Shown here: positions 7,349 through 15,382 of the stretch, piece after piece
Numbering within the stretch: the first letter of the stretch is position 1
How the letters are laid out: each line of letters opens with the position of its first letter
Assembly: GCA_017535315.1 (NCBI GenBank)
Contig: JAFXUD010000032.1
Coordinates: 1-58,476, forward strand
Direction: 5' to 3'
Length of the DNA: 58,476 nucleotides
Source of the DNA: Victivallales bacterium
GTDB lineage: Bacteria > Verrucomicrobiota > Lentisphaeria > Oligosphaerales > Oligosphaeraceae
The notes under the pieces: model-generated
Seen by the model: the letters and a program-made list of their open reading frames with translations, nothing else
Told to the model about the DNA's origin: nothing
Databases searched by the model: none
Translations under genes and position numbers: made by a program

Positions 7349-9330
7349 TAGAATGTGAAGACTGCTCCGATGTAGTAGCAGCGTCCGTAGGTGTTGTAGC
7401 GTGTACCGTAGTCATCGGAGAGGGTGTAGTTGGTGTTCAATAGGTTTTCGATGCGTCCGTAAATCTGCAAATTATCAAGGATTTTGTATGAGATAGCAGT
7501 ATGGAGCAGCATGTAGTCGCCAAGCTTTGAGCGGGTCACATAATCTGCATTCATCTGATTCCAGCGTGTTCCCGTCCATGCACCACCGAGATTGATGGCC
7601 AGTTTTTTGTTTTCTAAAGGATACCATGTGGCGTTGAGGGTGGCCTTATGACTTGGGATATAGGCGATGAGATGTTTGTTCACTGTTGCCTGGCGGTCGC
7701 GTGCATGTTGATAAGTGTAGGCGAGTTTCAAGGAGAACTGTTCAACAGGTTTGAACTCAGTATATGCCTCCGCACCTAAAATGGCGACACCGCTGATCTG
7801 GCCGTAGGTTGTACCATCATCTGTTGCGGCTGAGACAATGTAATTCTGCACGCGGTTCTCAAAGTAGGTGGCTCCGACGAGCATCTTTTTCTCCCAGATT
7901 TCCTGGTCAAATCCAATTTCCCAGGTTTTGTTGGTCTCTGGTTTGAGGTCGGGGTTGCCGCCTAGGAATCCCCATCCATTTGGGGGCGCATAGAGCTCAT
8001 AAACGCTGGGGGAACGGTAACCCTTGCCCATGCTTGCGCGGAGGGTGGTGCCCGTTTGTTCCAGATAGTATTTGGCGGAGGCGTCGCCTGTCCATTCGTC
8101 ACCGAATTCAGAGTGGTCGGTGTATCGTCCATTAAGGGCAATGAAGAGGTTTTGTACAGGTTCCACTTGGTAGCCCACAAAACCAGCCGTGGTGTAGTGG
8201 GAGCGTTTCAAGGTACTCTTGTGCGTTGTGATGTTCTCGGCACACTCATCGATGTATTCAATACCAGCGGTGAGAGTGTTCCAGTCGTTGATATGGTAGG
8301 TTGCTTGACCGTTCAGAAACTGTGTATCGCCCGTATAACGATAGAGTGTCTCGGTGTTTTTACGGTTGCGGTATGCCCTGTCGGAGCGTGTGAAGGCATA
8401 TGCCAAGCTAAGGTCTAACTTGCCATCGAAGAGCTCCTTCCCGATGAGCTTGCCCGATGCGATATTGCGCCGCACCCAGATATTGTCATCGTCTGGCACT
8501 ACGATGGTATCCCCTGTAAACCAGTCGTCGTAGGTATAACCTGCATCGTATTCCTCATCGATATCCTGGAAGACACTGTTGAGTTCCAGACGCCATTCGG
8601 GGGTAAACTGGATGCCGATTCCGCCTGTATATGACATACTGCGATAAACGTCGTTGTCGTCGTTGACGTTACCATATTGATCAGATGCGACAACCGAGAT
8701 GCCGCGCTCTGCGTCTCTACCGATTCCCAGTTTGAAATCGACGATGTCGTATTTGCCGAAAATGAGGGCGCTAGTGTTGAAGCGTTCATGACTGCCTGCT
8801 TCCAGTGCGATGCGCCCGTGTATGCCATCCTCCGTGGGACGTTTTGTGATGATGTTGATGACACCCCCCATGGCTGAGGACCCCTGCAGACTGGTTGCCC
8901 CTTTCACGATTTCGATACGGTCGATGTCATATATGGATAGATTTCCAAGGATGGGGAAGGATTCCGTGGAGGAGTTGTCCATGTAGGGGATGCCGTCCAC
9001 CAGAACTTTTGCGTGGTAGGAATCCATGCCTCGAATGGATATCTGGGCGTTTGAATCATAGGGGCCGTAGGATTTCAGCGTAATGCTAACATCGTCACGC
9101 AGAGCCTCCATCACACTTTGAAAACGGCTATCTTCCAGATCTGAACTGGTGATGAGGTTGAATGATTGGGCTAGTTGCGCAGTCGGCACGACAACGCGAG
9201 TGGCCGTGACCGTGAGGGGGGGGAGTTCTGCAGCAGACTGCTCAGACGCATTTTCGACTTTCGCCTCCTGGGCGAACAGGGTTGCCGCCGACGCCATCGT
9301 CAGGGCAAGGATTGGATTCAGTTTCTTCAT
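7348..9330 (-). CDS. btuB: TonB-dependent outer-membrane receptor, BtuB-like
   Basis: The 660-aa protein starts at the ATG at 9330, preceded by GAGGAG, with signal peptide MKKLNPILALTMASAATLFA. An in-frame frame extends up to 9510 but runs through the riboswitch leader and is not used. Next come a TonB-box-like LTVTATR, a plug domain (SIRGMDSYHAKVLVDGIPY; VKGATSLQGSSAMGGVINII) and a beta-barrel ending in aromatic F (YIGAVFTF). Like BtuB it is small for a TonB receptor. Control by the cobalamin riboswitch directly upstream argues for cobalamin transport across the outer membrane. The stop codon overlaps the btuF start. Confidence 0.92.
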   Translation of the reverse strand: MKKLNPILALTMASAATLFAQEAKVENASEQSAAELPPLTVTATRVVVPTAQLAQSFNLITSSDLEDSRFQSVMEALRDDVSITLKSYGPYDSNAQISIRGMDSYHAKVLVDGIPYMDNSSTESFPILGNLSIYDIDRIEIVKGATSLQGSSAMGGVINIITKRPTEDGIHGRIALEAGSHERFNTSALIFGKYDIVDFKLGIGRDAERGISVVASDQYGNVNDDNDVYRSMSYTGGIGIQFTPEWRLELNSVFQDIDEEYDAGYTYDDWFTGDTIVVPDDDNIWVRRNIASGKLIGKELFDGKLDLSLAYAFTRSDRAYRNRKNTETLYRYTGDTQFLNGQATYHINDWNTLTAGIEYIDECAENITTHKSTLKRSHYTTAGFVGYQVEPVQNLFIALNGRYTDHSEFGDEWTGDASAKYYLEQTGTTLRASMGKGYRSPSVYELYAPPNGWGFLGGNPDLKPETNKTWEIGFDQEIWEKKMLVGATYFENRVQNYIVSAATDDGTTYGQISGVAILGAEAYTEFKPVEQFSLKLAYTYQHARDRQATVNKHLIAYIPSHKATLNATWYPLENKKLAINLGGAWTGTRWNQMNADYVTRSKLGDYMLLHTAISYKILDNLQIYGRIENLLNTNYTLSDDYGTRYNTYGRCYYIGAVFTF

Positions 9331-9463
9331 CGCTTTCTCCTCGATGTTATTCCAAATATTGTCCCCCTTGACGCTATTCAGTCCAAGGGCTGGATTTGCT
9401 GTCACTTTGGACAATAATTTGGAATTAGCTGTAATCCGAGCCGCCCAGAACCGCGGAAATAGA

Positions 9464-9493
9464 AACGGCGTCTTACAAATGCAAGACGCCGTT
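9464..9493 (-). terminator. Hairpin in the btuB leader
   Basis: AACGGCGTCTT (9464-9474) pairs perfectly with AAGACGCCGTT (9483-9493) around an 8-base loop. On the minus strand it lies between the riboswitch and btuB and is followed by TCTATTT. It is likely the terminator arm of the riboswitch expression platform; the weak T-run leaves other mechanisms open. Confidence 0.65.
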
Positions 9494-9549
9494 GTTTCCG
9501 CCCTATTCAAGGCAGAATGCAGGTGCGGTCAGTCCCAAATCGCGAGGAC

Positions 9550-9715
9550 GGCCGTTCTGTACAGAGTATCCTGGCTACGCGGATTCAAACCTTGGGGCGG
9601 CCTTCCCAGACGCAATACGTCCAGTGACCATAGTGCCCTTTGTATCCGCACACAGTTGCGCGACAGTTCCAGATTCTCACTGGATTCCTCTGTGCTTCAT
9701 CTTGCGAAGCTCAGA
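9550..9715 (-). promoter_or_regulatory. Cobalamin (B12) riboswitch
   Basis: The minus-strand sequence contains GAATCCAGTGAGAATCTGGA then ACTGTCGCGCAACTGT, followed by TCTGGGAAGGCCGCCCC and the B12-box segment GTAGCCAGGATACTCTGTAC. These match, in order, the conserved core of class I cobalamin aptamers (for example the E. coli btuB leader, which shares the GAATCCAGTG.GAATCTGGA string). Ligand binding should shut off the downstream btuB-btuF operon. Confidence 0.95.
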
Positions 9716-9730
9716 TTGTATGATACAAAT

Positions 9731-9758
9731 AATATACAACCCAAAAGGGGCATTACAA
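9731..9758 (-). promoter_or_regulatory. Promoter of the btuB-btuF operon
   Basis: TTGTAA (9753-9758) and TATATT (9731-9736) on the minus strand are 16 bases apart, placing the transcript start just before the riboswitch. Confidence 0.75.
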
Positions 9759-9779
9759 GATAAAGAGTATTTTTTACAT

Positions 9780-11039
9780 TCATTTTGGGGGTATAGAGCG
9801 TTTCAAATAGTTTAGCGTTCTAAGTGGGTAATTTCGATAGACTAGGTCGTCTCGCGAGGTGAACCCCATTCCCTCCCAAAAGATATTGCCGCCAGTATTG
9901 TGGACGAACGCCAGAAGGGCAACCTTGCTGATGCCGCAATCCCGCAACGCATCCGTCGCCATTCCAACCAATGCTCGCGCGATGCCCATGCGCCTGCAAT
10001 CGGGGCGGATGGCCAGGTGGTAGATGAAACCGCGCCGCCCGTCATGCCCTGCCAGAATGACGCCCACGATGTTGTTATCTTGGTTTGCGACGAAGCAGGT
10101 TTGCGGGTTTCGCAGAAGATAGCGTGTGATGCCCTCGCGTGAATCATCAACGTCGTTCAGTCCGATTCCATCACAGGAAGTCCATAGTGCATATACGGCG
10201 TCATAGTCGTCAGGAAGCATCGTCCTGAATGTGACCTGGGCCTTGTCAGGCAAAGAAGACGGTTCCTTTTCCATGCTGCTGGATTCCTCCGCCAGTTTCT
10301 CCGCGATTTTCAGGGCCAGCTCGAAATTGGCGTATTCGTGGTTGGCCTTGCCAAGTTCTGCGGTGTCGTATCCGTCCTTCTCCAGAACATCCCCCGTCTG
10401 GAGGAAGGAATATAGCTCCAAACCATAGAAGTCGCAGACTGCCTGGAGGCCAGCAAGTTCCATATCGACGGCGATGCAGCCTTCGGCGACACGCTTGGCG
10501 TAAAGCCCCTGCGTTTCGCGGAAAAAGGCGTCTGTCGTCCAGCAGCGTCCAGTCACAACGGGTGCGCCTGCTTCCTTCAGCCATGCGGCGACCTTGGCGG
10601 CGTTTCGCATCGTGATGTAGTCCGATTTTGGGGCGTAGTGATAGGACATGCCCTCATCCCGATAGGCCTCTGTCGGGACAACGATTCTCCCGTGCGTTGC
10701 CTTATGGCAGAGGGAGCCTGCGGAGCCAAAAGTGATGTAATGGCGTGCGCCGACAAGCCAGTTGGATTCCTCGATGTGCCCTCCAGCCAGTGACGCTCCC
10801 TGTCCTGACAGGTAGATGGCAATGGTTGTGCCATGCAGATCGAAGCCGTAAATGGGGATGTTGCCGTTGCAGGCGGTTATCTCCGCAAGTTTTCGGCAGT
10901 CAAAACGCTCCAGAAGGGCTTCCAGTATGTTTTGGGAGAAAGTGACAATGCAGATGTCGCATTGATGTTTCTGGGGGCCGTAGAATGCCTCGCGTGAGGT
11001 GATGGAAGGAGTTTTGTCGTCGAAGGAGTCGGTTATCAT
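9780..11039 (-). CDS. Nucleoside phosphorylase-like / GNAT acetyltransferase fusion
   Basis: This 419-aa protein joins two enzyme folds. Residues about 25-250 are a PNP/UDP-phosphorylase domain: YITFGSAGSL, the substrate region TGRCWTTDAFFRET, and the ribose-binding VDMELAGLQAV. Residues about 270-415 are a GNAT N-acetyltransferase: VTFRTMLPDDYDAVYALW, the acetyl-CoA loop RPDCRRMGIARALV, and NTGGNIFWEGMGF. A Ser/Glu-rich linker (AEESSSMEKEPSS) separates them. Each half looks complete. The phosphorylase half would cleave a nucleoside; the acetyl acceptor of the GNAT half is unknown. No strong ribosome binding site precedes the ATG. I know of no named family with exactly this order. Confidence 0.85.
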   Translation of the reverse strand: MITDSFDDKTPSITSREAFYGPQKHQCDICIVTFSQNILEALLERFDCRKLAEITACNGNIPIYGFDLHGTTIAIYLSGQGASLAGGHIEESNWLVGARHYITFGSAGSLCHKATHGRIVVPTEAYRDEGMSYHYAPKSDYITMRNAAKVAAWLKEAGAPVVTGRCWTTDAFFRETQGLYAKRVAEGCIAVDMELAGLQAVCDFYGLELYSFLQTGDVLEKDGYDTAELGKANHEYANFELALKIAEKLAEESSSMEKEPSSLPDKAQVTFRTMLPDDYDAVYALWTSCDGIGLNDVDDSREGITRYLLRNPQTCFVANQDNNIVGVILAGHDGRRGFIYHLAIRPDCRRMGIARALVGMATDALRDCGISKVALLAFVHNTGGNIFWEGMGFTSRDDLVYRNYPLRTLNYLKRSIPPK

Positions 11040-11259
11040 CGTTGGTAATTTGGGGGGTGTTTCCTCAGAAGTAATGTAGTTGAGGATTCAGATAACTCAA
11101 TCCGCATTTGTGAAAAAAACACTTTGTGGAGCAAACAAGACGTTTTTTCACCGATTTAGGTTTGCTTTATGGATTTGGGAATATATTATTATAGCAAAAA
11201 TATCCAGGCGGATGCCTGGAGGCAGCTTGATTATTCACCAAATTGGAGGAATTGATTTC

Positions 11260-12759
11260 ATGGCAACAAAGGAGACAAGCAAGGCCGCTGCTAAAATTGT
11301 CCGCATGGGATTCATCGGCTATGGCATTCAGGGACGCACGGTTCTGGTGCCGCGTTTCATCAAGCAGGATAATGTCATTGTGAAATCGGTATGCGATTGC
11401 GACAGGATCCGTCGGGAGGCTGCCGTGAAGTTTGTCAATGACTATTATCGTGAGAACAAGAAAGCACGGCTGGCCAAATGCAAGGCTGTTGCCGATTTCC
11501 GCGACATTATCAACGACAAGGAAATTGACGCGGTCTGCATCGCCACGCCAGACCATTGGCATGCCTATATTGCTTGCGCAGCCATGAAGGCGGGGAAGGA
11601 TGTCTATTGCGAGAAGCCGCTCACCTATTCAGTGGAGGAGGCGGTGCTGGTCATGAAGGCGCAGAAAAAGTTCAAACGGGTGTTTCAGACGGGGGCCATG
11701 CAGCGTTCCTGGCGCGAGTTCAGGACCGCCTGCATGATTGTTCGCAATGGTCTTATCGGGAAAGTCAAGTACGTTGATTGCAATTACGGAAACGCCTCTG
11801 CACAGGACAACAGCGAGATTGCCAACTTCCCCGCAAACCTGGGCGGGCCTTCCCATCCGCATCGCTTCTTCTGCCAGTGGAATGGGGCGGAGAAGAAGGC
11901 TCAGGATGTCGCGACGGAATCCGCTCCGAATCCAGATGTGGATTGGGACATGTGGCTGGGACCAGCCCCCTGGTCTCCCTATTCGGACCAGTGCGCTCCA
12001 CGGGGCATCAACAAATATTATCCGATGTTCTGGCGCTTTGACGACAACTACGGCACTGGCTTCAATGGCGACTGGGGCGCGCACCATCTGGACATCGCGC
12101 AGTGGGGGCTTGACCTTGACAAGTCGGGCCCCGTGAAGGTTGTCTGCTCAGAGGAGCCTTATTCCGTGAATCCGCTTCATGGCGGACGCCGCCAGTTTGG
12201 CATGAAGTTCATCCTGGAGGATGGAACCATCATCTTCCACAATCCATTCGGTCCGTGGGGCACGGTTTTCTATGGCACCAAGGGAATCGTCGCCGTCAAC
12301 CGCGGACGGATAGCCGTGTGGCAGGGCAGGGGAGTGAAGCCGACGCCGCAAATCCGCAAGGAACTGGGTGACGCTTCATTCAGCAAGATGAAGAAAATTG
12401 TGTCGTCGATCGGCGAGGACTATGGTTTTGACCCATCACAGAAGAGCGATGATCGGCTTGCCAGTTGCCTTGACACCCTGGACAGCTATTTCAAACTTGA
12501 GGAGGCTCCTCTCCAACTTTACAAGAGCAAACAACAGGAACAGAACTTCATCGACTGCTGTATTTCGCGCAAGCCCACGATTTCGCCAGCCGAAACAGGC
12601 GCCCGTGCTTCCATCCTTTGCCAGCTCTGCAACATTAGCTACGTCTATGACGCCAGTTTCGACTGGGATCCCGTGAAATGCACATTCGCCAACGGAACTG
12701 GCGACCCAGCCTGGCTCAAACGACCTTATTACCGAAATGGTTGGGATATTAAGCTATAA
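11260..12759 (+). CDS. Gfo/Idh/MocA family oxidoreductase
   Basis: The 499-aa protein starts at an ATG after GGAGGA (11245-11250); the open frame extends upstream to 11080 without a ribosome binding site. The Rossmann fold starts MGFIGYGIQGRTVLVPRF; the family motif is CEKPLTYSVEEAV, followed by GAMQRSWREFRTA. The long C-terminal domain includes the sugar-dehydrogenase-type stretch NYGTGFNGDWGAHHLDIAQW, with the GxHHLD pattern of the active-site His. These enzymes oxidise or rearrange sugars or cyclitols with NAD(P). Its length and GDWGAHHLD resemble the long Gfo/Idh/MocA enzymes abundant in PVC bacteria, which usually have a Tat signal; this one has none. It heads a sugar cluster with a glycosidase and D-lyxose isomerase. 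Confidence 0.88.
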   Translation: MATKETSKAAAKIVRMGFIGYGIQGRTVLVPRFIKQDNVIVKSVCDCDRIRREAAVKFVNDYYRENKKARLAKCKAVADFRDIINDKEIDAVCIATPDHWHAYIACAAMKAGKDVYCEKPLTYSVEEAVLVMKAQKKFKRVFQTGAMQRSWREFRTACMIVRNGLIGKVKYVDCNYGNASAQDNSEIANFPANLGGPSHPHRFFCQWNGAEKKAQDVATESAPNPDVDWDMWLGPAPWSPYSDQCAPRGINKYYPMFWRFDDNYGTGFNGDWGAHHLDIAQWGLDLDKSGPVKVVCSEEPYSVNPLHGGRRQFGMKFILEDGTIIFHNPFGPWGTVFYGTKGIVAVNRGRIAVWQGRGVKPTPQIRKELGDASFSKMKKIVSSIGEDYGFDPSQKSDDRLASCLDTLDSYFKLEEAPLQLYKSKQQEQNFIDCCISRKPTISPAETGARASILCQLCNISYVYDASFDWDPVKCTFANGTGDPAWLKRPYYRNGWDIKL

Positions 12760-12840
12760 GACATCGCTATATCCCCATGGGTTGGTTACTGAGATTGCGA
12801 ACGGTAATGCACAAAGTGTGTAGAATCCTGTAACGCAATA

Positions 12841-12965
12841 TAAGTACTCAAACGCAACAAATATATAAGTACTCAAACGCAACAAATATATAAGTACTCA
12901 AACGCAACAAATATATAAGTACTCAAACGCAACAAATATATAAGTACTCAAACGCAACAAATCGT
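12841..12965 (+). repeat. 25-bp tandem repeat, five copies
   Basis: TAAGTACTCAAACGCAACAA starts at 12841, 12866, 12891, 12916 and 12941, an exact 25-bp period with AATATA joins. Copies are essentially identical. The period is not a multiple of three and no gene covers it. The array fills the gap between the oxidoreductase and the glycosidase, 70 bp before the latter; each unit holds a TATATAA string that could act as a -10 element. Confidence 0.95.
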
Positions 12966-13034
12966 CGATTGCAAACAACTTACCAAATCTAGCGTTTCGA
13001 AAATAGTTGAACAGAGAAATATGGAGTGTGACAA

Positions 13035-14471
13035 ATGAATTTTGGACTTCCCAAAATAGGCAAAGTGACGCCTGTTCATTCGCGGGCGGTGAAGAACTCA
13101 CTTTTTGGTGTTGGCTTCGAGAAACTGGACAGGAATGTCTTTGACCCTGAAAAGGCGTATGACAAGGTTGCTGCACTAGGCGTGAAGAAGATACGCTTGC
13201 AGTCGGGCTGGCAGCGCACGGAGACGGAAAAGGGCCATTACCACTTCGAGTGGCTGGATTCCATCGTGGACAACCTGATTTCACGCGGCCTGGAACCATG
13301 GATTTGCCTCTGCTATGGCAATTCGCTTTATACCAAGGAGGCGCAGACGAGTTTCGGCGCGGTCGGTTATGGTCCCATGCGTACGAAAAAGGAGCGCGAC
13401 GCCTGGGTGAAGTATGTCACGGCCTGCGTAAAGCGCTATGCGGACCGTGTGGAATGGTTTGAAATTTGGAACGAGCCCGAATGGTGCTGGCGGCCAGTCG
13501 TCAGCGGCAAAGAGTATGGGGAGTTTTCGATTCTGACTGCAAAGGCCATCCGCAAGGCCGCGCCTAAGGCAAAAATCATGGGGGCCTGCATCTGCGGCTT
13601 CCACCCCGAGTGGATATACAACTGCTTCGGGACGGGGTGCCTCGACTACTACGATGCTGTTACCTATCACTGCTACATGCCCGACGACGACTGGTGTGCT
13701 GGGCAGGTGCGTTTCCTCAAGGCGGTCATCGAACAGTACCGTCCTGGGTTGCCTATCATCCAGGGCGAGACGGGCTGCCAGTCCCGCGAGGGTGGCGCGG
13801 GCGCCATGAAAATTATGGCTTGGAGTGAGGATAAGCAGGCTCGCTATCTAGCACGCTCCGCTTTCCTCCACCTCAGTCTTGGGGCACTTTTCACGAGCTA
13901 TTTCTCCAGCCTCGATATGATCGAGGCTCTCCATGGCACCGTCGGTGATGTCGCCACCTACCTTGATTATGGATACTTCGGCCTGCTGCGGGCCGATTTT
14001 GATGAAAATGGACGCGCCTCAGGCATATACACGCCGAAGCCATCCTACTACACCTACCAGACCATCGCATCCGTCTTCCGCGATTCTCCAGAAGTCTGCG
14101 ACCTTCCCATCAAGAGCACCGACAGATACAGGCAGCCAAATCCGCGTCTGTGCCTCATCGACGAAGACTACCTCTACATGCAGAAGTCAATCGGCTTCCG
14201 CCGCAAGAACGGTTCCTGCGCCCTGGTCTATTGGCATCCCTCCCAACTGATTCGCGAAACATACGAATCCTCTCTCAGTCTTGAAACCTATCTACCTGGC
14301 AAGGTGCATATCATCGATCTCCTCACTGGAGACGTCTATGACATCCCTGACGAGCGTATCGAAGACCATAAAGGTGCGCGTCTCTTCCGAAACATTCCCC
14401 TTGCCGACTATCCCATCGCTTTGACATTCGGCGAGTTCTTTACTTTTAAATCCAAGAAGACGAAACAATGA
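13035..14471 (+). CDS. Glycoside hydrolase, clan GH-A-like (beta/alpha)8 barrel
   Basis: The 478-aa protein has no signal peptide, so it should be cytoplasmic. The barrel shows VKKIRLQSGWQRTE, then WFEIWNEPEW with the clan-A acid/base Glu at E147 (NEP), and IIQGETGCQS with the likely nucleophile E245 after a beta-strand. This layout resembles GH39 and neighbouring families, but the exact family and substrate are not decidable by eye. A GGAG site precedes the ATG. Its stop overlaps the start of the D-lyxose isomerase gene by 4 bp (ATGA), so the two are translationally coupled. A role in releasing a sugar that is then isomerised is plausible. Confidence 0.82.
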   Translation: MNFGLPKIGKVTPVHSRAVKNSLFGVGFEKLDRNVFDPEKAYDKVAALGVKKIRLQSGWQRTETEKGHYHFEWLDSIVDNLISRGLEPWICLCYGNSLYTKEAQTSFGAVGYGPMRTKKERDAWVKYVTACVKRYADRVEWFEIWNEPEWCWRPVVSGKEYGEFSILTAKAIRKAAPKAKIMGACICGFHPEWIYNCFGTGCLDYYDAVTYHCYMPDDDWCAGQVRFLKAVIEQYRPGLPIIQGETGCQSREGGAGAMKIMAWSEDKQARYLARSAFLHLSLGALFTSYFSSLDMIEALHGTVGDVATYLDYGYFGLLRADFDENGRASGIYTPKPSYYTYQTIASVFRDSPEVCDLPIKSTDRYRQPNPRLCLIDEDYLYMQKSIGFRRKNGSCALVYWHPSQLIRETYESSLSLETYLPGKVHIIDLLTGDVYDIPDERIEDHKGARLFRNIPLADYPIALTFGEFFTFKSKKTKQ

Positions 14472-15157
14472 AACGTTCTGAAATCAACCGTGTCATTGAC
14501 GAGGCGCGCGAATTCTGGGGTAGTCTAGGGTTTCTTCTGCCACCGTATGCAGTATGGGATTTGGATGCATGGCGGGCCTGCTGTGATGACTGGACCGAGA
14601 TTTTCGATTTGGGCATCGGCTGGGATGTCACCTCATTTGGCGAAGAGGATTTCCTGAAATGTGGACTGCTTCTTTACACACTGCGCAACGGCAAGCTGGG
14701 TTCTGTGCAATACCCCAAGCCGTATGCTGAAAAGATTATGATGGTGCGCGAGGGGCAGGTCACCCCACGGCATTTCCACTGGCACAAGCGCGAGGACATC
14801 ATCAACCGAGGCGGCGGCAACTTGGTCATCGAACTGTTCCGTGCTGATCCGTCCGCCAACAGGGTGTGCGGAGGCCCCTTCAGCATTAGCGTGAATGGCA
14901 TACGCCGTCAGATGAACTCGGGGGAAAAGCTGATTCTAACCCCAGGCGAAAGCGTTGCCCTTGAACCCATCCACGCCCATAAGTTCTATGGCGAGCCTGG
15001 TTCGGGGCCGTCGATGATCGGCGAAGTTTCCATGGTGAACGACGATGTCAACGACAACTGCTTCGTCGATGGCGCCATCCGCTTCGTGCCTGTTATCGAA
15101 GACGAGCCTCCACGCTATCTCCTTGCCTGCGAATATCGACAGTTCTTGAAGGGATAA
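14468..15157 (+). CDS. D-lyxose ketol-isomerase family protein
   Basis: The 229-aa protein matches the D-lyxose isomerase (Lyx_isomer) cupin family in length and motifs. PRHFHWHKREDIINRGGG supplies metal-binding His and Glu (H102, H104 or H106, E109), and PIHAHKFYGEPG supplies the later His. The known reaction is interconversion of D-lyxose with D-xylulose and D-mannose with D-fructose, using Mn2+. The 4-bp overlap with the upstream glycosidase gene indicates a common operon and pathway. Confidence 0.88.
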   Translation: MKRSEINRVIDEAREFWGSLGFLLPPYAVWDLDAWRACCDDWTEIFDLGIGWDVTSFGEEDFLKCGLLLYTLRNGKLGSVQYPKPYAEKIMMVREGQVTPRHFHWHKREDIINRGGGNLVIELFRADPSANRVCGGPFSISVNGIRRQMNSGEKLILTPGESVALEPIHAHKFYGEPGSGPSMIGEVSMVNDDVNDNCFVDGAIRFVPVIEDEPPRYLLACEYRQFLKG

Positions 15158-15176
15158 TAGCCCCTAATCACACTAT

Positions 15177-15382
15177 GTAATAATTCAGAAGGAGGGGCAC
15201 ACAGCCATGGTTTGCCAGATTTTCTGCGCCGTACCGCTTCGCTATGCTACGCGGCACGGCGCAAAGGAACTTGGTGTATCGCATGTCCGTGGGTTTCGCT
15301 CGCACCAAAGGTGCTCGCTTCACCCACGGCTATGTTCTTGCTGCCGCTACGCGGCTTACCCTTATGAACACTAACCACTTAC
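15177..15382. mobile_element. Degenerate GTAA-ended palindromic element (MITE copy)
   Basis: The element starts GTAATAATTCAGAAGG and ends near TTAC at 15382. It carries the same three internal hairpins as the copy at 43241-43439: TGCGCCGT.../...ACGGCGCA, CCGTGGGT.../...ACCCACGG, and GCCGCTACGCGGC. Flanking octamers (CACACTAT and CACTCTCT) match at 6 of 8 positions, weak support for an old target duplication. Its right end contains the stop codon of the BtuC-like gene. Confidence 0.75.

Noticed and set aside
9331-9510. Longer N-terminus for the BtuB-like receptor
   Set aside because: The extension would translate the riboswitch expression platform. The ATG at 9330 has GAGGAG and starts a proper signal peptide.
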